Of a DNA stretch of 64,000 nt, positions 8,177 through 19,303 are shown in pieces. The notes below the pieces were generated by a model. That model had not been told where the DNA came from, did not search any database, and saw only the letters and a program-made list of their open reading frames with translations. A program made the position numbers and the translations under genes. The DNA is from Thermodesulfobacteriota bacterium (GTDB lineage: Bacteria; Desulfobacterota_D; UBA1144; Nemesobacterales; UBA2774), in assembly GCA_040754335.1 (NCBI GenBank), contig JBFMCV010000007.1:84614-148613 (forward strand). The letters are read 5' to 3'. Each line of letters starts with the position of its first letter. Within the stretch, counting starts at the first letter, position 1.

Positions 8177-8342
8177 GACCGTTTTCCAGGCAGCAAAAGG
8201 GGGATCGGGAATCACTCCGGTCCGGATAAACAGCAGCCAAAATAACCTGCAGCAAGGTCGCCCGTAACCTGTTACGGCGACTCGCCGGGGGATTATCCGT
8301 AATCCCGAAGGGGCCGGTTCGCAGTCACCGGGCGTATCCGAG
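8176..8342 (+). ncRNA. Candidate structured RNA or leader upstream of aldehyde dehydrogenase
   Basis: Run of inverted repeats in the 242-base gap. GGACCG (8176-8181) can pair with CGGTCC (8218-8223). 8257-8281 forms an 11-bp helix (GTCGC plus CGTAAC against GTTACG plus GCGAC, one bulged C). 8289-8306 is a perfect 7-bp stem with a UCCG tetraloop. 8314-8331 pairs CCGGT with ACCGG. No T-run follows, so these are not simple terminators. It matches no riboswitch class that I recognise. The strand is assumed from the downstream gene. Confidence 0.35.
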
Positions 8343-8418
8343 GTATTCTTCTCTTTTTGGCTTATGTCCCAAAAATTGGATAGAATTCTGGGATAGCGGT
8401 TAAGGGAGGTACGTAATT

Positions 8419-9894
8419 TTGACTGCCAAGATAAGGAAATACGGGCTTTTCATAAACGGAAAGGAGACTGATTCGGTCTCCGGGAAGACGTATATCAGAG
8501 AGAATCCCGCGACGGAAGAACCCTTTGCAGAGATAGCCGAGGCCCAGAAGGAGGACGTTGACAACGCGGTGAAAGCGGCGGGGAAGGCTTTCGAGTCGTG
8601 GTCGAAGGTCCCGGTCGCTGAGCGGGTAAGGTTCGTTCACAGAATTGCCGAGCTGCTCGACAAAAACAAGGAAGCGGTCGCCCTGACAAATACGCTCGAA
8701 ACAGGAAAGCCGATACGGGAGAGCCGGCTCGTCGAGGTAGGGGGCTCCGTCAGGACGCTTGAATATTACTCGGGCGCGGCCACGAGACTCAACGGAGAGA
8801 GCATGTCGGTATCGGAAAACCAGCTCACCGTTACGCTTAAAGAGCCTCTGGGAGTCGTGGCGCAGATAATACCCTGGAATTTCCCGCTCCTCCTCTCGCT
8901 CTGGAAAATAGCGCCCGCGCTCGTAGCCGGGTGTACGATAGTGCTGAAGCCGGCAGAGTATACCCCCTGCGGCATACTGGAGGTGGCCAGGATCGCCTCC
9001 GAGGCGGGACTGCCCGACGGCGTGCTGAACGTCGTGCCGGGTATGGGAGAGGTAGCGGGTCAGTCCGTTGTGGAGCACCCGGGAGTGGCGAAGGTGGCGT
9101 TCACCGGATCGACCGAAGTCGGAAAGATAGTGATGAAGACGGCGGCAGAGACCATCAAGCGTATCTCCCTCGAGCTCGGGGGCAAAGCGCCATGTATCGT
9201 ATTCGAGGACGCTGATATCGAGAGCACGATCGAGGCCACCCTGAGGGGAGGCTTCTTCAACCAGGGCGAGAACTGCACCGCCGTAACGAGGCTCCTCCTG
9301 CATGAGGACATATACGATAAATTCCTCCCGCCGTTTATAGACAGGGTAAAGAAGATAAGACAGGGTGACCCGAGGAGCGAGGACACGGAGCTGGGCTCGC
9401 TCATATCGAAAGAGCACTTCGACAGGGTCAAGTCTTATTTCGAGAAAGGGATAAACGAAGGAGGGCAGGCGCTCCACGGCGGAGGCAGGCCCGATGATTT
9501 AAAAAAGGGGTACTTCTTCGAGCCGACGGTGCTTGCCGACGTCGAGCCCGATTCGACGGTCGCGTGCGAGGAGATTTTCGGCCCCATCGTTGCAGTCATA
9601 CCGTTCAAGACAGAGGAAGAGGCCGTAAGGTTAGCGAACGACACCGTTTACGGGCTCGCCGGGGGGATATGGACGAGGGACATAAAGAAGGCCCTCAGGG
9701 TAGCAAAGGCCGTGAAGGCAGGGTATCTGTGGGTGAATACATACGGCGGCATAGTGCCGGAAACCCCTTACGGGGGATTCAAGCAGAGCGGCATAGGGAA
9801 GGAGCTCGGCACGGAAGGGCTAGACATGTACCTCGAAACGAAAGCGGTGAACATCTACATAGGCGATAAGATACCGGCATGGTACAAGGGATAA
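8419..9894 (+). CDS. NAD(P)-dependent aldehyde dehydrogenase (betaine-aldehyde dehydrogenase-like)
   Basis: Oxidises an aldehyde to a carboxylic acid. 491 aa, full length. Visible are Asn154 in IIPWNFPLL, the cofactor-binding Lys177 in VLKPAEYTP, FTGSTEVGK, catalytic Glu252 in LELGGKAPCIVF and nucleophile Cys286 in NQGENCTA. EIFGPIVAVIPF and PYGGFKQSGIGKELG are typical of the betaine/gamma-aminobutyraldehyde branch. The start is TTG at 8419, 9 bases after GGAGG. A weaker inverted repeat (TCCCA...TGGGA, 8368-8393) lies just before the ribosome site. It stands alone after the hairpin-rich leader; substrate unknown. Confidence 0.92.
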   Translation: MTAKIRKYGLFINGKETDSVSGKTYIRENPATEEPFAEIAEAQKEDVDNAVKAAGKAFESWSKVPVAERVRFVHRIAELLDKNKEAVALTNTLETGKPIRESRLVEVGGSVRTLEYYSGAATRLNGESMSVSENQLTVTLKEPLGVVAQIIPWNFPLLLSLWKIAPALVAGCTIVLKPAEYTPCGILEVARIASEAGLPDGVLNVVPGMGEVAGQSVVEHPGVAKVAFTGSTEVGKIVMKTAAETIKRISLELGGKAPCIVFEDADIESTIEATLRGGFFNQGENCTAVTRLLLHEDIYDKFLPPFIDRVKKIRQGDPRSEDTELGSLISKEHFDRVKSYFEKGINEGGQALHGGGRPDDLKKGYFFEPTVLADVEPDSTVACEEIFGPIVAVIPFKTEEEAVRLANDTVYGLAGGIWTRDIKKALRVAKAVKAGYLWVNTYGGIVPETPYGGFKQSGIGKELGTEGLDMYLETKAVNIYIGDKIPAWYKG

Positions 9895-10396
9895 ACAGAA
9901 CCCGCCCGCCTGGCATCAGCCGCTAAAATCTCTCAATTCCTCCCACATGCCTACTGGCGAGAAACCCGTCCATGCTTCGACAGGCTCAGCACGAACGGGT
10001 TTGTTAGTTGCAAGATTAAGCAGAGGATATGCGGTGGGATCGTATACGAGCGAAGGTTCTGCGCCTCAGGACGAACGGCTGGGGTTCACTTTTAGGTTAG
10101 GCAGAGGAGATTCGGGAGAATCGTATATAAGCACACACTGTGTGCCGCCGGATTTGCCGGTAGAAAATATCGGAGCCAAGTAAGCTGTGAGCAGGTCGTT
10201 AAGATAGAGCGACCGATTCCTCGTTTGATCGGAATTGTTGCTCGGAATCGTTTGTGAATGTCGGGAAGGAGAAAGACGAGATGCTGAATAGATCCCGGCT
10301 CGTTGGCCGGGACATGGTTTAGAATGACAAGAAAATTAGAGAATTCAATCCCCCGGATTATTTAACATCTGATTATTCGGCATCTATAGAAAAGTA
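9895..10396. repeat. 500-base repeat-filled intergenic region
   Basis: Mosaic of dispersed modules and no gene. 9921-9948 is a GCTAAAATCT...CAATTCC copy, also at 48919. 9975-10090 is a 100-base unit nearly identical to 34625-34735. 10118-10155 carries a palindrome (GCACACA/TGTGTGC) then CCGCCGGATT, repeated at 49036-49072. 10300-10345 (GGCCGGGA, CATGGTTTAG, GAGAATTC) is repeated at about 61731-61783. It separates convergent genes. Confidence 0.7.
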
Positions 10397-11881
10397 CTAG
10401 GGGAGATTCGTCGAACCCATCAGGTACCTGTCGCACTCGCGCGCGGCCTGGCGCCCTTCGTTTATCGCCCAGACGACGAGGCTCTGCCCCCGTCTCGCGT
10501 CCCCCGCGGCGAATACCCCCTCGATGCTGGTCTGATACTTTCCATATTCCGCCTTCGCATTCGAGCGGTCGTCCCGTGCAATTTTCAGCTGATCGAGGAG
10601 CAGGTCTTCGGGCCCTAGGAATCCGAGCGCCAGGAACACGAGCTGCGCAGGCCATACCTTTTCCGTGCCCGGTATCTCCCTGAAGGATGTGCGGCCGTTG
10701 TCGCCCATATGCCATTCTATCTGTATGGTGTGGAGCTCCTTCACGTTGCCCTTCTTATCCCCTGCGAACCTCGTCGTCAGCACCTGGTACCTCCTTGGGT
10801 CTTCTCCGAATACGGCCATCGCTTCTTCCTGGCCGTAGCTTATCGTATAGACCTTCGGCCACTGGGGCCAGGGGTTGTCAGGGGCGCGTTCGAAAGGCGG
10901 TTTCGGCAGTATCTCGAACTGAAGAAGGCTCCTGCATCCGTGGCGCATCGAGGTGGCGACGCAGTCGGTGCCCGTATCGCCCCCGCCGAGAACTATGACG
11001 TCCTTGTCCTTAGCCGATATGTATTTCTTGTCCTTGAGACCGCTGTCGAGGAGGCTCTTCGTATTGGCCTTCAAGAACTCCATGGCGAAATGAATGCCCT
11101 TGAGCTCCCTGCCCTCGACAGGCAGGTCGCGGGGCTTCGTGGCGCCTGTGCATATAACGACGGCGTCGTATTCCTTCAGGAGCTTTTCCGCCGGATAGTC
11201 CCTGCCTACCTCCGTATTCGTAACGAACTTCACGCCCTCTTCGGCGAGAAGCTTGACCCTCCTCTCGACGACGCGCTTGTCCAGGTGAGGGTTGGGTATG
11301 CCGTACATGAGGAGCCCTCCTACCCTGTCGTCACGCTCGTATACCGTTACCCAGTGTCCCGCCTTGTTGAGCTGGGCTGCGCAGGCGAGTCCCGCGGGCC
11401 CTGACCCTATGACAGCGACTTTTTTCCCTGTCCTCGTTTCCGGTATCTCCGGGACGACCCATCCCTCTTCGAACCCCTTGTCTATTATCGTGCATTCTAT
11501 CGTCTTTATCGTAACGGGGGTTTCGTTGATACCGAGGACGCACGAGCCCTCGCACGGCGCGGGGCATATCCTGCCCGTGAATTCCGGGAAATTGTTCGTC
11601 TTATGGAGACGCTCGAGCGCCTCTTTCCACAACCCCTTGTATATGAGATCGTTCCACTCGGGTATGAGGTTATTTACCGGGCAGCCCGCGGTCAATCCGT
11701 TTATGATAGACCCCGTCTGGCAGAAAGGTATTCCGCAGTCCATGCATCTCGACCCCTGGACCCTGAGCTTCGACTCCGGAAGGTGTTTATGGAACTCCTT
11801 CCAGTCCCGTATGCGTTCTTCGGGCGAACGGTCGGGCTCAAGCTCTCTGTCATGCTCCATAAAACCAGTAGGGTCACCCAT
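10397..11881 (-). CDS. gltD: Glutamate synthase (NADPH), small beta subunit
   Basis: Supplies electrons from NADPH through FAD and Fe-S clusters to the large GltB subunit in the cytoplasm. 494 aa. N-terminal cysteine clusters ([23 protein letters not shown]) bind two 4Fe-4S centres. [14 protein letters not shown] is the FAD Rossmann motif and [18 protein letters not shown] the NADPH site; [19 protein letters not shown] is the final FAD contact. It begins 72 bases after gltB on the same strand, with GGAGG 7 bases ahead of the ATG. Operon gltBD. Confidence 0.96.
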   Translation of the reverse strand: MGDPTGFMEHDRELEPDRSPEERIRDWKEFHKHLPESKLRVQGSRCMDCGIPFCQTGSIINGLTAGCPVNNLIPEWNDLIYKGLWKEALERLHKTNNFPEFTGRICPAPCEGSCVLGINETPVTIKTIECTIIDKGFEEGWVVPEIPETRTGKKVAVIGSGPAGLACAAQLNKAGHWVTVYERDDRVGGLLMYGIPNPHLDKRVVERRVKLLAEEGVKFVTNTEVGRDYPAEKLLKEYDAVVICTGATKPRDLPVEGRELKGIHFAMEFLKANTKSLLDSGLKDKKYISAKDKDVIVLGGGDTGTDCVATSMRHGCRSLLQFEILPKPPFERAPDNPWPQWPKVYTISYGQEEAMAVFGEDPRRYQVLTTRFAGDKKGNVKELHTIQIEWHMGDNGRTSFREIPGTEKVWPAQLVFLALGFLGPEDLLLDQLKIARDDRSNAKAEYGKYQTSIEGVFAAGDARRGQSLVVWAINEGRQAARECDRYLMGSTNLP

Positions 11882-11953
11882 TAAACTTCCTCCACGTCAA
11901 AGTCGATACGATTATACCGAATATTGATTTACTTGTACGAGACAGGGAGAGAA

Positions 11954-14900
11954 TTAATTGCCGCTTACTCGGGCCAGGTCTCGTTTGTTTTCTTCAAACG
12001 CGGCCATTAGAGCCTCTTCCCCGCTGAGGCCGGTTTTTTGGACTTTCTTTATCGCTTCGAGCATTCTCTTGTAATCCTTTGGCATTACTTTGACGAACTT
12101 CCCGGACACGGCGGTAAAGCGCGCAAGCACGTCCCTTCCCCTGTCGCTATGCGTGTATTCGACGTGTCGTTTTATCATGCCTTTTATCTCTTCCAGGTCC
12201 TCGCCGTCGAGCTTATCGAGGCTGACCATATCTTTATTGCACCTCACGGGGAAGTCCCCGGTCTCGTCGAGAACGTACGCAACCCCTCCCGACATGCCGG
12301 CTGCGAAATTCCTGCCCGTGGAGCCGAGCACGAGAACGCGCCCGCCCGTCATGTACTCGCAGGCGTGGTCGCCGACGCCCTCTACGACGGCGTGGACGCC
12401 GCTGTTTCTGACGCAGAAGCGCTCGCCGGCCATGCCCCTGATGTAGGCTTCCCCTCCGGTCGCGCCGTAAAAGGCTACGTTGCCGATTATGATGTTCTCT
12501 TCGGGCCGGAACGTCGATCCCTTGGGCGGATACACCACGATCTTGCCCCCCGAAAGACCCTTTCCTATATAATCGTTCGAATCGCCCTCGAGGATAAGGG
12601 TCATGGAGTTCGGGATAAAGGCCCCGAAACTCTGGCCCGCGGAGCCGTTGAAGTGGAGTCTTATAGTGTCGGGCGGAAGACCGTCCGGACCGTAACGCCG
12701 CGTGATCTCGCTCCCTAGTATCGTCCCCACCGTCCTGTTCACGTTCCTGATGGGCAGAATCGCCTCTACAGGCGTGCCCGCTTCGAGCGCGGGCTTGCAT
12801 ATCTCGAGAAGCACTTTGTTGTCGAGGGCATCTTTCAGACCGTGGTCCTGCTCTATCTGGCAATACCTCCCCCAGTCGGGCGGCACGTCGGGCTGAAAGA
12901 GTATCTCCGAGAGGTCTACACCCCTCGCCTTCCAGTGGTCTATGGCCTTCTTCATCTCGAGCTTGTCTGTCCTTCCTATCATTTCGCTTACAGTCCTGAA
13001 ACCGAGCTGCGCCATAATCTCTCTGACTTCCTCGGCGATGAAGCGCATGAAATTTACCACGTGCGCAGGATCGCCCGAGAATTTCTTGCGGAGCTCCGGG
13101 TTCTGCGTTGCGACTCCGACGGGGCATGTGTCGAGATGGCAGACCCTCATCATGATACATCCGAGGACGACCAACGGGGCCGTGGAGAAGCCGAACTCCT
13201 CGGCTCCGAGGAGCGCCGCGATGACTACGTCGCGGCCGGTCTTCATCTGACCGTCCGTTTCGAGCACCACCCGGCTCCTGAGGTTGTTGACGAGTAGCGT
13301 CTGGTGGGTCTCGGCGAGGCCGAGCTCCCACGGGAGACCCGCGTGCTGTATGCTCGTCTGGGGCGACGCGCCCGTGCCGCCGTCATACCCGCTCACGAGG
13401 ATCACGTCCGCATGTCCCTTGGCTACTCCGGCGGCTATCGTGCCGACGCCGACTTCGGATACGAGCTTCACGTTGATGCGCGCCCTCTGGTTCGCGTTCT
13501 TGAGGTCGTGTATCAGCTCGGCGAGGTCCTCGATCGAGTATATGTCGTGATGGGGCGGAGGCGATATGAGCCCTACGCCCGGTGTCGAGAGCCTGACCTT
13601 CGCTATCCAAGGATAGACTTTCTTTCCGGGGAGCTGACCGCCTTCTCCGGGCTTCGCCCCCTGGGCTATTTTTATCTGAATTTCGTCCGAGTTAACGAGG
13701 TATTCGCTCGTCACCCCGAACCTGCCGGAAGCCACCTGCTTGATCGCGCTCTTTCTCGAATCGCCGTTCGGGTCGGGGACGTAGCGGTGCGGATCCTCCC
13801 CGCCCTCGCCTGTATTGCTCTTCCCCCCTATCCTGTTCATGGCTATGGCGAGGCTTTCGTGCGCCTCGAGGCTTATCGCCCCGTAGGACATGGCCCCCGT
13901 CTTAAATCTCCTGCATATAGATTCCACGGATTCCACTTCGTCTATGTCTATGGGCTCGGGCTCGAGCCTGAGGTCGAGCAGGCCTCTTAGCGTATGGAGC
14001 TGCTTCGACTGGTCGTTCACGAGCGACGAGAATTTCTTGAAATTCTCGTAGCTCCCCGTGCGTGTGGCGTTCTGCAGCAGGTGCACCGTGCGCGGGTTAA
14101 ACGCGTGGTGCTCCCCTTCGGGACGCCACTGATAAATGCCGCCCACGTCGAGCGTCTCGGGCTCGACTTCGCGGTCCGGGAATGCCTTCTCGTGCCGCAT
14201 CCTTATCTCATCGGCGATTACTTCGATCCCCGCGCCCTTTATCCTCGTCGGCGTCCACGTGAAGTATTTGTCCACGAACTCGTGGTTGAGTCCTATGGCT
14301 TCGAATATCTGTGCGCCGTGATAACTCTGGACGGCGGATATGCCGATCTTCGACATGGTTTTCACGACGCCCTTCACGACGCTCTTTATATAGTTCTTGA
14401 GCGCGGTCTTTTTATCGATGTTCCTGAGCATCCCCTGCTCTATCATGTCCTCTATCGATTCGTAAGCGAGATAAGGGTTCACGGCGCTTACGCCGTAGCC
14501 GATGAGGAGCGCGAAATGGTGGACTTCCCGGGGCTCGCCCGATTCCAGTATCAAAGCGACCTTGAGCCTCTTCCCGTTTCTTATCAAATGGTGGTGTAGA
14601 CCGGAAGACGCGAGGAGCGACGGTATGGGCGCGTGCTGCCTGTCAAAACCCCTGTCCGACAGTATAAGCAGGTTTGCCCCTTCCTCGATCGCCCTGTCGG
14701 CTTTCGTGAACAAGTCCTTGAGTGCATCCTCGAGACCGTCGCTTCCTCCAGAGACCTCGAAAAGTATCGGAAGGGTCACGGATTTGAACGTGCTGTTGTC
14801 GAGACCCCTTATGCGCTCTAGCTGCTCGTTAGTCAGTATGGGGCTGTCGAGCTTTATCAGCCGGCAGCTCTCGGGCCTGGGGTCGAGTATATTGCCCTCC

Positions 14901-16558
14901 GGGCCTATCGTGACCTCGGTCGCCGTAATCAGCTCCTCGCGAATCGCGTCTATGGGAGGATTGGTCACCTGGGCGAAGAGCTGCTTGAAGTATTCGAAAA
15001 GGAGCCTCGGCTTGTTCGAGAGCACCGCTACAGGGGTGTCCTTCCCCATGGAGCCTACGGGCTCGACGCCGTTCTCCGCCATCGGGCCCATGATTATCCT
15101 CAAATCCTCGAACGTGTATCCGAATACCCTCTGCCTCTCGACCATGGCTTCGTGGTCGAATTTCTCCTCGTCCTTGATCCCCTCCGACAGCGGTATATCG
15201 GAGAGGTTTATGAGGTTCTGATCGAGCCACTCCCTGTAAGGCTTTTCATTCGCGAGCCTGTTTTTTATCTCCTCGTCGCCTACAATGCGCCCCTCGATCG
15301 TATCGATAAGGAACATCCTGCCGGGCTGGAGCCTTCCCTTGCGCAGCACCATGTCGGCCGGGACGTCCAGAACGCCGACCTCGGAGCCCATAATGACCAT
15401 GTCGTCTTTCGTCACGTAATAGCGGGACGGCCTGAGCCCGTTCCTGTCGAGGACAGCGCCCACTTTGAACCCGTCCGTAAAAGCTATCGACGCGGGCCCG
15501 TCCCAGGGCTCCATAAGGCAGCTGTGGTATTCGTAGAACGCCTTCTTCTCGTCGCTCATAGTCTCGTGATTGGACCAGGGCTCCGGTATCATCATCATGA
15601 TCGAATGCTCTATCGGGCGCCCCGCGAGCGTAAGGAACTCGACGCAGTTGTCGAAATTAGCGGAATCGCTTCCGTCGGGCTGTATGATCGGGAATATCTT
15701 TTCGAGATCGTCTCCGAACAAATCGGTGGAAAGCACGGCCTCGCGGGCGTGCATCCAGTTGATATTCCCTCTCAGGGTGTTGATCTCTCCGTTGTGGATA
15801 ATATAGCGGTATGGGTGCGCGCGGTCCCAGCTCGGGAACGTATTCGTGCTGAAACGCGAGTGGACGAGCGCTATGGCGGACTCCATGTCCTGGTCGCTCA
15901 GGTCGGGATAGTATTGCTCTAGCTGCCAGGTCGTGAGCATGCCCTTGTAGACGAACGTCTTGTAGGAGAGGCTGGGTACGTAGAAATACTCGCCCCCCTG
16001 CATGCCGGAGAACCTGATATCGTTTTCCCCGCGCTTCCTGATTATGTAGAGCTTGCGCTCGAAAGCGCCGTCGTCTGCGATGCCGGAGCCGCGGGCGATG
16101 AATATCTGCTTCATGTAGGGCTCGCCCTTGACCGCCGTGAAGCCCAGAGTTGAATTGTCGGTCGGTATATCGCGCCATCCTAGGACGGACAGACCCTCCT
16201 CGCTTATTATCCTTTCGAACGCCTTTATGCATTCCTTTCTCTCGGACGCGTTCGGAGGTAGGAAAACCATCCCCGAGGCGTAAGACTGATAGGGAGGGAG
16301 CGTTATCCCCGCCTCTCCGGCTATCTTCTTAAAAAACTTGTGCGGGGTCTGGATCAGTATCCCCGCGCCGTCGCCGGTGTTGACCTCGCAACCGCATGCC
16401 CCCCTGTGCTGGAGGTTCCGGAGAATAGTCAGAGCGTTTTTTATTATGGCGTGGGATTTTTCGCCTTTTATATTTACAACAAACCCTATGCCGCACGAAT
16501 CGTGCTCGAATTGCGGGTCGTACAGACCCTGTTTCTTCGGATATCCCACGGGCTTCAT
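11954..16558 (-). CDS. gltB: Glutamate synthase, large alpha subunit
   Basis: Makes two glutamates from glutamine and 2-oxoglutarate. 1534 aa with the standard order: N-terminal class II amidotransferase (nucleophile Cys22 in HDSCGIGFV after a 21-residue propeptide), linker domain, FMN-binding synthase barrel ([28 protein letters not shown]), the 3Fe-4S cysteines in [15 protein letters not shown], and a C-terminal GXGXG beta-helix. The ATG follows GGAAGG closely. First gene of gltBD, with its own promoter upstream. One of the main ammonia-assimilation enzymes of the cell. Confidence 0.97.
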   Translation of the reverse strand: MKPVGYPKKQGLYDPQFEHDSCGIGFVVNIKGEKSHAIIKNALTILRNLQHRGACGCEVNTGDGAGILIQTPHKFFKKIAGEAGITLPPYQSYASGMVFLPPNASERKECIKAFERIISEEGLSVLGWRDIPTDNSTLGFTAVKGEPYMKQIFIARGSGIADDGAFERKLYIIRKRGENDIRFSGMQGGEYFYVPSLSYKTFVYKGMLTTWQLEQYYPDLSDQDMESAIALVHSRFSTNTFPSWDRAHPYRYIIHNGEINTLRGNINWMHAREAVLSTDLFGDDLEKIFPIIQPDGSDSANFDNCVEFLTLAGRPIEHSIMMMIPEPWSNHETMSDEKKAFYEYHSCLMEPWDGPASIAFTDGFKVGAVLDRNGLRPSRYYVTKDDMVIMGSEVGVLDVPADMVLRKGRLQPGRMFLIDTIEGRIVGDEEIKNRLANEKPYREWLDQNLINLSDIPLSEGIKDEEKFDHEAMVERQRVFGYTFEDLRIIMGPMAENGVEPVGSMGKDTPVAVLSNKPRLLFEYFKQLFAQVTNPPIDAIREELITATEVTIGPEGNILDPRPESCRLIKLDSPILTNEQLERIRGLDNSTFKSVTLPILFEVSGGSDGLEDALKDLFTKADRAIEEGANLLILSDRGFDRQHAPIPSLLASSGLHHHLIRNGKRLKVALILESGEPREVHHFALLIGYGVSAVNPYLAYESIEDMIEQGMLRNIDKKTALKNYIKSVVKGVVKTMSKIGISAVQSYHGAQIFEAIGLNHEFVDKYFTWTPTRIKGAGIEVIADEIRMRHEKAFPDREVEPETLDVGGIYQWRPEGEHHAFNPRTVHLLQNATRTGSYENFKKFSSLVNDQSKQLHTLRGLLDLRLEPEPIDIDEVESVESICRRFKTGAMSYGAISLEAHESLAIAMNRIGGKSNTGEGGEDPHRYVPDPNGDSRKSAIKQVASGRFGVTSEYLVNSDEIQIKIAQGAKPGEGGQLPGKKVYPWIAKVRLSTPGVGLISPPPHHDIYSIEDLAELIHDLKNANQRARINVKLVSEVGVGTIAAGVAKGHADVILVSGYDGGTGASPQTSIQHAGLPWELGLAETHQTLLVNNLRSRVVLETDGQMKTGRDVVIAALLGAEEFGFSTAPLVVLGCIMMRVCHLDTCPVGVATQNPELRKKFSGDPAHVVNFMRFIAEEVREIMAQLGFRTVSEMIGRTDKLEMKKAIDHWKARGVDLSEILFQPDVPPDWGRYCQIEQDHGLKDALDNKVLLEICKPALEAGTPVEAILPIRNVNRTVGTILGSEITRRYGPDGLPPDTIRLHFNGSAGQSFGAFIPNSMTLILEGDSNDYIGKGLSGGKIVVYPPKGSTFRPEENIIIGNVAFYGATGGEAYIRGMAGERFCVRNSGVHAVVEGVGDHACEYMTGGRVLVLGSTGRNFAAGMSGGVAYVLDETGDFPVRCNKDMVSLDKLDGEDLEEIKGMIKRHVEYTHSDRGRDVLARFTAVSGKFVKVMPKDYKRMLEAIKKVQKTGLSGEEALMAAFEENKRDLARVSGN

Positions 16559-16640
16559 AAAAACACCTTCCTGAAAGATATAAAATGATATGAAGCTGAA
16601 ACAGACCGGCCTTCGATTTCAGCCGACTAACCCTAAATTA

Positions 16641-16668
16641 ATGTTAGATGAAAATTAAGACAAGTCAA
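16641..16668 (-). promoter_or_regulatory. Promoter of gltBD
   Basis: Minus-strand TTGACT (16663-16668), a 16-base spacer, TAACAT (16641-16646). The predicted leader is about 75 bases. No sigma54 -24/-12 pattern (GG and GC) was found, so nitrogen control through NtrC is not evident. Confidence 0.5.
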
Positions 16669-16748
16669 CAATGGGGGCCAACAACGGGAAAGTAATTAAA
16701 TTAAACGGAGAGAGGCGGTTTGTCCAGGGCTTATAACTGTGGTGCCGC

Positions 16749-18488
16749 TCACTCCCTGTAGAGGTTCGTGATCGGGAAGCGGCGGTCTTTGCCGAAAGCC
16801 CTAGCGGTAATTTTGATGCCCGGAGGCGCCTGCCTCCGCTTGTATTCGTTCGTGTCGACCATACGGGTCACCTTCTTGACGACGGGCTCGCTGAAGCCGA
16901 GCGACACTATGTCTTCTATGCTGAGGTCGTCCTCGACATAGGCTTTAAGTATCGGGTCCAGTATCTCATAAGGCGGAAGAGAGTCCGTGTCCAGCTGACC
17001 CGGCCTGAGCTCGGCAGACGGTGGCTTGGTCAGAATCGCCGCGGGTATTATCTCCTTCTTTTTCCAGGAATTGTAAAAGCGGGCGACCCTGTAGACTATA
17101 GTCTTGGGCACGTCCTTGATAACGGCGAACCCACCGGCCATGTCTCCATATATGGTGCAGTAGCCGACGCTCATCTCGCTCTTGTTGCCGGTAGTGAGGA
17201 CAAGCCACCGGAACTTGTTCGAAAGGGCCATGAGCAAGTTGCCCCTTATGCGCGCCTGGATGTTCTCTTCAGTCGCATCCTCCCTAAGCCCCGCAAAAAC
17301 CCCGGATAGCATATCGCCGTAAGCCTTGAAAGCTTTCTCGATAGGTATGTTCAGAAGCTCGATCCCAAGATTCCCGGCTAATTTTTCCGAATCCCCGACG
17401 CTCCCCCGCGAGCTGTACCTGGAGGGCATCGTAACCGCGACCACGTTCTCCCTGCCGAGCGCCTCGACAGCTATGACGGTCACTATCGCGGAATCGATGC
17501 CTCCGCTCAAGCCGATGACCACTTTCCTGAAACCGTTTTTGGTTACGTAGTCTCTCGTCCCAATCACGAGCGCCTTGAGAATTTCCTCGTCGACCGGAAG
17601 GAAGTCTTCCACCCTGGGCTTTACCGCGGGCCCGGGCGTCTCCTTATTCTTCTTCGCGTCCATGACGATCACTTCAGGGTTATCCGAGTGAGCCTTCATG
17701 GCCAGATGCTCTTTCCTCCTCCTGGGGTCGTGCATGCGCGACCTGAACACCCGGTCTATGTTTATGTCGGATACGAGCAGGTCTTCCTCGAACCCCTTCG
17801 CCCGGGCGAGTATCTCCCCCCGCTCTCCGATTATCACGCTGTGGCCGTCGAACACGAGCTCGTCCTGTCCCCCGACGAGGTTGCAGTAGGCGACGACCGC
17901 CGAGTAGTCCTTGGCCCTCGTAACGAGCATCTGCTCGCGCGCCTTTACCTTGGACGAATAATACGGAGATGAGGAAATATTGATAATTATCTGGGCGCCG
18001 CCGAGTACGGATTGTCTTCTGGTGGGGTCCCCCGGATACCATATGTCCTCGCATATGTTGACGCCGAATATCGCGTCTCCGAGCTTGTAAACGGGCGCCC
18101 TGAGCCCGGACTGAAAGTACCTGTCCTCATCGAAGACGCCGTAGTTGGGGAGGTAGTGCTTGCGGTAAATGTCAACGAGCTCTTTATTGCGGAGGATCGC
18201 GGCCGCGTTGTAGATGTCTTCCCTGCGGTCGGCGAAACCTAGAACCACCGTTAGACCGTCTGTGGCCTTCCTAACCCTGTCCACCGCTTTCAGGTTATCG
18301 CTTATGAACCGCGGCTTGAGGAGAAGGTCCTCAGGGGGGTACCCCGTAACCGCGAGCTCGGGGAAGCATAATATATCGACTCCCAAGGCCCTTGCGTTTT
18401 TGATGTATCCAAGGATCTTCTCGAGATTCCCTTCGACATCGCCTACACGCACGTTTATCTGGGCAAGGCCCAATCTTACAGTATCCAT
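16749..18488 (-). CDS. nadE: Glutamine-dependent NAD+ synthetase
   Basis: Final step of NAD synthesis: amidates nicotinic acid adenine dinucleotide using ammonia released from glutamine. 579 aa, two domains. The N-terminal nitrilase-type glutaminase has Glu44 (FPELAVTGYPPEDL), Lys110 (YRKHYLPNYGVFDEDRYF) and Cys146 (VNICEDIWYPG). The C-terminal ATP-pyrophosphatase has the loop IGLSGGIDSA near residue 328. A TATAAT at 18507-18512 lies just upstream, giving a very short leader. It sits 190 bases upstream of gltB on the same strand; both proteins handle glutamine, but separate promoters are likely. Confidence 0.96.
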   Translation of the reverse strand: MDTVRLGLAQINVRVGDVEGNLEKILGYIKNARALGVDILCFPELAVTGYPPEDLLLKPRFISDNLKAVDRVRKATDGLTVVLGFADRREDIYNAAAILRNKELVDIYRKHYLPNYGVFDEDRYFQSGLRAPVYKLGDAIFGVNICEDIWYPGDPTRRQSVLGGAQIIINISSSPYYSSKVKAREQMLVTRAKDYSAVVAYCNLVGGQDELVFDGHSVIIGERGEILARAKGFEEDLLVSDINIDRVFRSRMHDPRRRKEHLAMKAHSDNPEVIVMDAKKNKETPGPAVKPRVEDFLPVDEEILKALVIGTRDYVTKNGFRKVVIGLSGGIDSAIVTVIAVEALGRENVVAVTMPSRYSSRGSVGDSEKLAGNLGIELLNIPIEKAFKAYGDMLSGVFAGLREDATEENIQARIRGNLLMALSNKFRWLVLTTGNKSEMSVGYCTIYGDMAGGFAVIKDVPKTIVYRVARFYNSWKKKEIIPAAILTKPPSAELRPGQLDTDSLPPYEILDPILKAYVEDDLSIEDIVSLGFSEPVVKKVTRMVDTNEYKRRQAPPGIKITARAFGKDRRFPITNLYRE

Positions 18489-18637
18489 CCCGAAGCCCGT
18501 GTATAAATTATAACACTCTAAGAAATAAAATAATTACAGTATTTTAACCGAATCGGAGCCAAGAGGGAATATCGGGGAGGGAAATACCGGCTTAAGCGAG
18601 CATTGCCTTAAAACGCCTCAGCCCTCCTCCGTAACCG

Positions 18638-19249
18638 TCAAGAAAAACCTGCCGAGATATGGACTATATTGGCAAGGAAATGAAAAATGATGCTCGCCCA
18701 GAGCGTCCCCGTCGCCATATACAGATAACCCATAACGAGGGAAGGGAAGAATGTCAGTACAGCCTGAGAGCACTCCGATAACCCGTGGCCGCCTCCGAGG
18801 CACAGCGTTATGAAATGCCCGAGCGCAAATAGAAAGCTTACGGCCACTATGCCCTTTAACGTATTACCGAGCTTCTGCTGCAGGTAGCCCCTGAAAAAGA
18901 CCTCTTCCGGCAGGGCCACGAGCAAAAGCTGGATGAGTATGAAGGTATAAGAGAGCCTGCCGAAGGTGAGCGAATTTCCCGAATACAGGCCGTAACCGGC
19001 CAGGACGGCTATATAGACTAGGAGCAACACGATCGAGACCGCGATACCCGTGAGCACCCCCTTCGGGTCCCATCTGAGGTCGCTCATATCGGTCTTGAGC
19101 ATAAAAGGGATCGAAAGCATGAGTACTGCGGATACGGATACTACATACGGCGCGGACATAAACCGCTTCATAAGGAAGATCAGGGATATTACGAGGACAT
19201 AAATAGCTAACGGCGGCAGGTACTCATGGAGATTGCGGGGTTTATCCAT
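18638..19249 (-). CDS. CPBP-family intramembrane glutamic-type protease
   Basis: 203-aa polytopic membrane protein of the CAAX/Abi (CPBP) family. Catalytic motifs are in order: EEVFFR (Glu115, Glu116, Arg120), FALGH (His145) and FHFLANIVH (His189, Asn193). Hydrophobic segments fill most of the rest. Members cleave prenylated proteins, bacteriocins or C-terminal sorting signals. Because an exported protein in this window (35037-37064) ends in a Cys-containing C-terminal anchor of the kind processed by CPBP enzymes, a sortase-like role is possible, but the genes are 16 kb apart and no direct link is visible. Confidence 0.85.
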   Translation of the reverse strand: MDKPRNLHEYLPPLAIYVLVISLIFLMKRFMSAPYVVSVSAVLMLSIPFMLKTDMSDLRWDPKGVLTGIAVSIVLLLVYIAVLAGYGLYSGNSLTFGRLSYTFILIQLLLVALPEEVFFRGYLQQKLGNTLKGIVAVSFLFALGHFITLCLGGGHGLSECSQAVLTFFPSLVMGYLYMATGTLWASIIFHFLANIVHISAGFS

Positions 19250-19303
19250 TCAGCGGGCCGGATAAGATTTTAAATTGTAAAATACATAAAGCCGGTTGTG
19301 AGG

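Noticed and set aside
8362..9477. 371-codon open frame antisense to the aldehyde dehydrogenase
   Set aside because: Explained by codon bias of the sense gene; no homology features.
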